Source: Calditrichota bacterium
Lineage (GTDB): Bacteria; Zixibacteria; MSB-5A5; GN15; FEB-12
Assembly: GCA_030641085.1 (NCBI GenBank)
Contig: DAOWIC010000297.1
Location: 1 to 7,006 of the forward strand
Reading direction: 5' to 3'
Length of the DNA stretch: 7,006 nt
A program made the translations under genes and the position numbers. Positions 5,571-7,006 of this stretch are shown here, one piece after another. Numbering within the stretch: the first letter of the stretch is position 1; each line of letters opens with the position of its first letter. The notes under the pieces were generated by a model. That model did no database searches. It was not told the origin of the DNA and saw only the letters and a list, made by a program, of their open reading frames with translations.

Positions 5571-6236
5571 TCAGTCCAAACAGATAAAGGACCCCGGATC
5601 GACATAAAAGTCCGGGGGCAACTCGAGCAGTCCCTCGTTGATTATCTTGCGGACTGCGTTGTAGGCATACCAAACTCGGTATTCCTCGCGAACCGGCACG
5701 CCATAGACTACGATCACGCCAAGCGAAAATTCTATCACTTCGCGGGAAGCCTCATTCGGAATAAAGATACTATCGATGAGACCGTTTATCTCATCAATTA
5801 TCTCGCGCTCCTGCACCTCTCCGAGACTGTCGGCCCGATAGTAGAAACAGAAATCGAGTTTGTCGGTATAGTCGAAGTCATCCGATACGTAAAGAGCCAA
5901 CATCGTGTCGGCTTGGATATCGACATTCTCAAAAGTATCCGGCCAGGTGTTGGCGGTTTCCACTACAATCGTGTATCGCCGCGGATATACGCGGGTCCAG
6001 AACCAACCGGTGTCCTTGACCGGCACAAAAAACGAATAGCCGGTACTATCGATTATTTCAACGGTTGCATCGACAGGCAGATGTGTAAAGCCGCCCCAAC
6101 CGGCACAATGGTACGAGATGATTTCGCCGGACACAGCTATCGGTGGATACGGACCGATCGGATTACTGTCATCATCGCACCCGATGAAAAGTGCCACCAG
6201 CATAGCGACGCAGAAAATCAACTTGATAAGTTTCAT
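5571..6236 (-). CDS. Lipoprotein with carboxypeptidase-regulatory-like domain, downstream copy
   Basis: This 221-residue lipoprotein starts at the ATG at 6236, seven bases after AGGAGG. The open frame runs further upstream without support. The signal sequence MKLIKLIFCVAMLVALFIGC ends in lipobox LFIGC, with Cys20 the lipidated residue, followed by DDDSNPIGP, a flexible acidic tether. Residues 55-112 (VDATVEIIDSTGY, VPVKDTGWFWTRVYP, YTIVVETANTWPDTF) have the strand pattern of a carboxypeptidase-regulatory/Cna-B-like beta-sandwich. The rest (125-221) is unassigned, with an acidic helix EREIIDEINGLI and a conserved tail GLLELPPDF. Non-lipobox cysteines C44 and C219 are both kept in the paralogue and could form a disulfide. 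It is convergent with the SRA-HNH gene (30-base gap, no terminator seen) and lies 44 bases after the paralogue, probably in one operon. It should sit on the periplasmic face or outer membrane. Function unknown. Confidence 0.88.
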   Translation of the reverse strand: MKLIKLIFCVAMLVALFIGCDDDSNPIGPYPPIAVSGEIISYHCAGWGGFTHLPVDATVEIIDSTGYSFFVPVKDTGWFWTRVYPRRYTIVVETANTWPDTFENVDIQADTMLALYVSDDFDYTDKLDFCFYYRADSLGEVQEREIIDEINGLIDSIFIPNEASREVIEFSLGVIVVYGVPVREEYRVWYAYNAVRKIINEGLLELPPDFYVDPGSFICLD

Positions 6237-6251
6237 GATATCCCCTCCTGA
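6166..6251 (-). repeat. Direct repeat copy 1: lipoprotein signal and ribosome binding site block
   Basis: This covers the start of the downstream lipoprotein gene. It includes a 38-base identical tract (6166-6203, matching 6879-6916), which encodes the lipobox and DDDS region, and a 15-base identical leader (6237-6251, matching 6950-6964) with the AGGAGG. The start-codon region between them has diverged. Confidence 0.85.
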
Positions 6252-6280
6252 GATATATGCTCGCCATTTCCCTCCGGCTT

Positions 6281-6949
6281 TCACATGAGACAGGGGAAAA
6301 ATCCCGGATCGACAGTGAAGTCCGGTGGCAGTTCGAGCAGTCCCTGGTTTCTTATTGCCCAGACCGTGTCGAAAGCGTACCAGATCGGGCATCCGTCCAC
6401 CACCGGCACTCCATAGGTGACCAGCACCGAGCCCCAGGAAGTCTCGATCACTTCGCGGGAGGCCTCTGACGGCAGGAGGATATTGCCAGCGAGATCGTTT
6501 ATCTCGTCTATAATCTCACGCTCTCGCGCTTCTTCGAGCCGCTCAGCTTTGTAGTAAAAGCTGAAGTCGAGTTTGTCGGTGTAAGTGTACATATCGTAGA
6601 TGTCGAAAAGAATGCTCGTGTCCGCCTGAATATCGACATTGAAGAAAGTATCGGGCCAGGTGTTGGCGGTTTCGATCACAATGCTGTATCGGCGCGGGTA
6701 AACCCGGGTCCAGAACCAGCCGGAATCCTTGACCGGCACCGAAATCGTGTAGCCGGTGCTGTCGATGATTTTGACGGCGGCGTCGACCGGGGGATGCACA
6801 AAGTCGTACGGCTCATAACAATGGTGCGATATGATCTCGGCGGTGATCAGAATCGGCGGGACCGGGCCGGTTGGGCTGCTGTCATCATCGCACCCGATGA
6901 AAAGTGCCACCAGCATTGCCGCACAGAGAATTAGCTTTAGTAAATCCAT
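6281..6949 (-). CDS. Lipoprotein with carboxypeptidase-regulatory-like domain, upstream copy
   Basis: This 222-residue paralogue is about two thirds identical to the following gene over its whole length by my manual alignment, with a single one-residue gap near 174. The signal sequence MDLLKLILCAAMLVALFIGC ends in the same lipobox, lipidated at Cys20, followed by DDDSSPTGP. The core 55-112 (SVPVKDSGWFWTRVYPRRY, ETANTWPDTFFNVDIQADT) is nearly unchanged, while residues 45-49 and 112-121 differ strongly. These may be exposed loops that have diverged. The tail is GLLELPPDFTVDPGFFPC. The start at 6949 has AGGAGG seven bases upstream. Only 57 bases upstream remain in the window and no promoter is evident there, so earlier genes, possibly more copies, may precede it. 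Role unknown; a matched pair of surface or periplasmic binding proteins is possible. Confidence 0.88.
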   Translation of the reverse strand: MDLLKLILCAAMLVALFIGCDDDSSPTGPVPPILITAEIISHHCYEPYDFVHPPVDAAVKIIDSTGYTISVPVKDSGWFWTRVYPRRYSIVIETANTWPDTFFNVDIQADTSILFDIYDMYTYTDKLDFSFYYKAERLEEAREREIIDEINDLAGNILLPSEASREVIETSWGSVLVTYGVPVVDGCPIWYAFDTVWAIRNQGLLELPPDFTVDPGFFPCLM

Positions 6950-6964
6950 GATATCCCCTCCTGA
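6879..6964 (-). repeat. Direct repeat copy 2: lipoprotein signal and ribosome binding site block
   Basis: The matching copy at the start of the upstream lipoprotein gene. The match stops at 6964, just beyond the AGGAGG (6957-6962), so the duplicated unit ran from the leader through the stop codon of one gene, about 680-715 bases. Confidence 0.85.
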
Positions 6965-7006
6965 AAAAATCGCATAGCACCAGCCAAAGACGGTCGTTGC
7001 GAACGC

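Noticed and set aside
6237..6392. N-terminal extension of the downstream lipoprotein to an ATG at 6392
   Set aside because: It would bury the lipoprotein signal sequence, overlap the upstream paralogue's end, and ignore the perfect AGGAGG before 6236.

Overview
The window looks like a piece of a moderately GC-rich, Gram-negative-type bacterial chromosome. Supporting signs are strong AGGAGG-type ribosome binding sites, a Sec signal peptide, two lipoproteins with lipoboxes, and an intrinsic terminator. The mix of an HD-GYP signalling protein, short CDDD-type lipoproteins and a large GND-Y repeat secreted protein reminds me of uncultured FCB-group lineages (Zixibacteria-like genomes). That placement is an impression and is not proven by any marker here.

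Layout. The left third is on the minus strand. It holds a RidA-family imine/enamine deaminase (364 down to the window edge, TTG start), an HD-GYP cyclic-di-nucleotide phosphodiesterase (1498-515) and an unrecognised helical cytoplasmic protein (2284-1664) closed by a clear rho-independent terminator (1594-1626). A sigma-28-like promoter candidate lies between that terminator and the HD-GYP gene. A noncoding divergent region (2285-2650) follows, with a hairpin and a weak promoter candidate.

The middle is a plus-strand pair. A 733-residue exported protein (2651-4852) has a C-terminal half made of about eleven copies of a 26-30-residue (L/I)hDxxGxDxY repeat, probably a beta-solenoid. Four bases after its stop comes a 227-residue protein (4857-5540) with an SRA/YDG-like N-terminal domain and a C-terminal HNH nuclease, the architecture of a type IV, modification-dependent restriction enzyme. 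Its base composition is visibly lower in GC than the solenoid gene.

The right end is on the minus strand: two tandem paralogous lipoproteins (6949-6281, then 6236-5571), about two thirds identical, including a duplicated ribosome binding site. Each has a carboxypeptidase-regulatory-like beta-sandwich segment and an unassigned C-terminal region.

There is no evidence that all these genes form one system. The most noteworthy items are the compact SRA-HNH nuclease, the GND-Y solenoid protein it follows, and the recent lipoprotein duplication. No tRNA, rRNA, CRISPR array or insertion sequence was seen.
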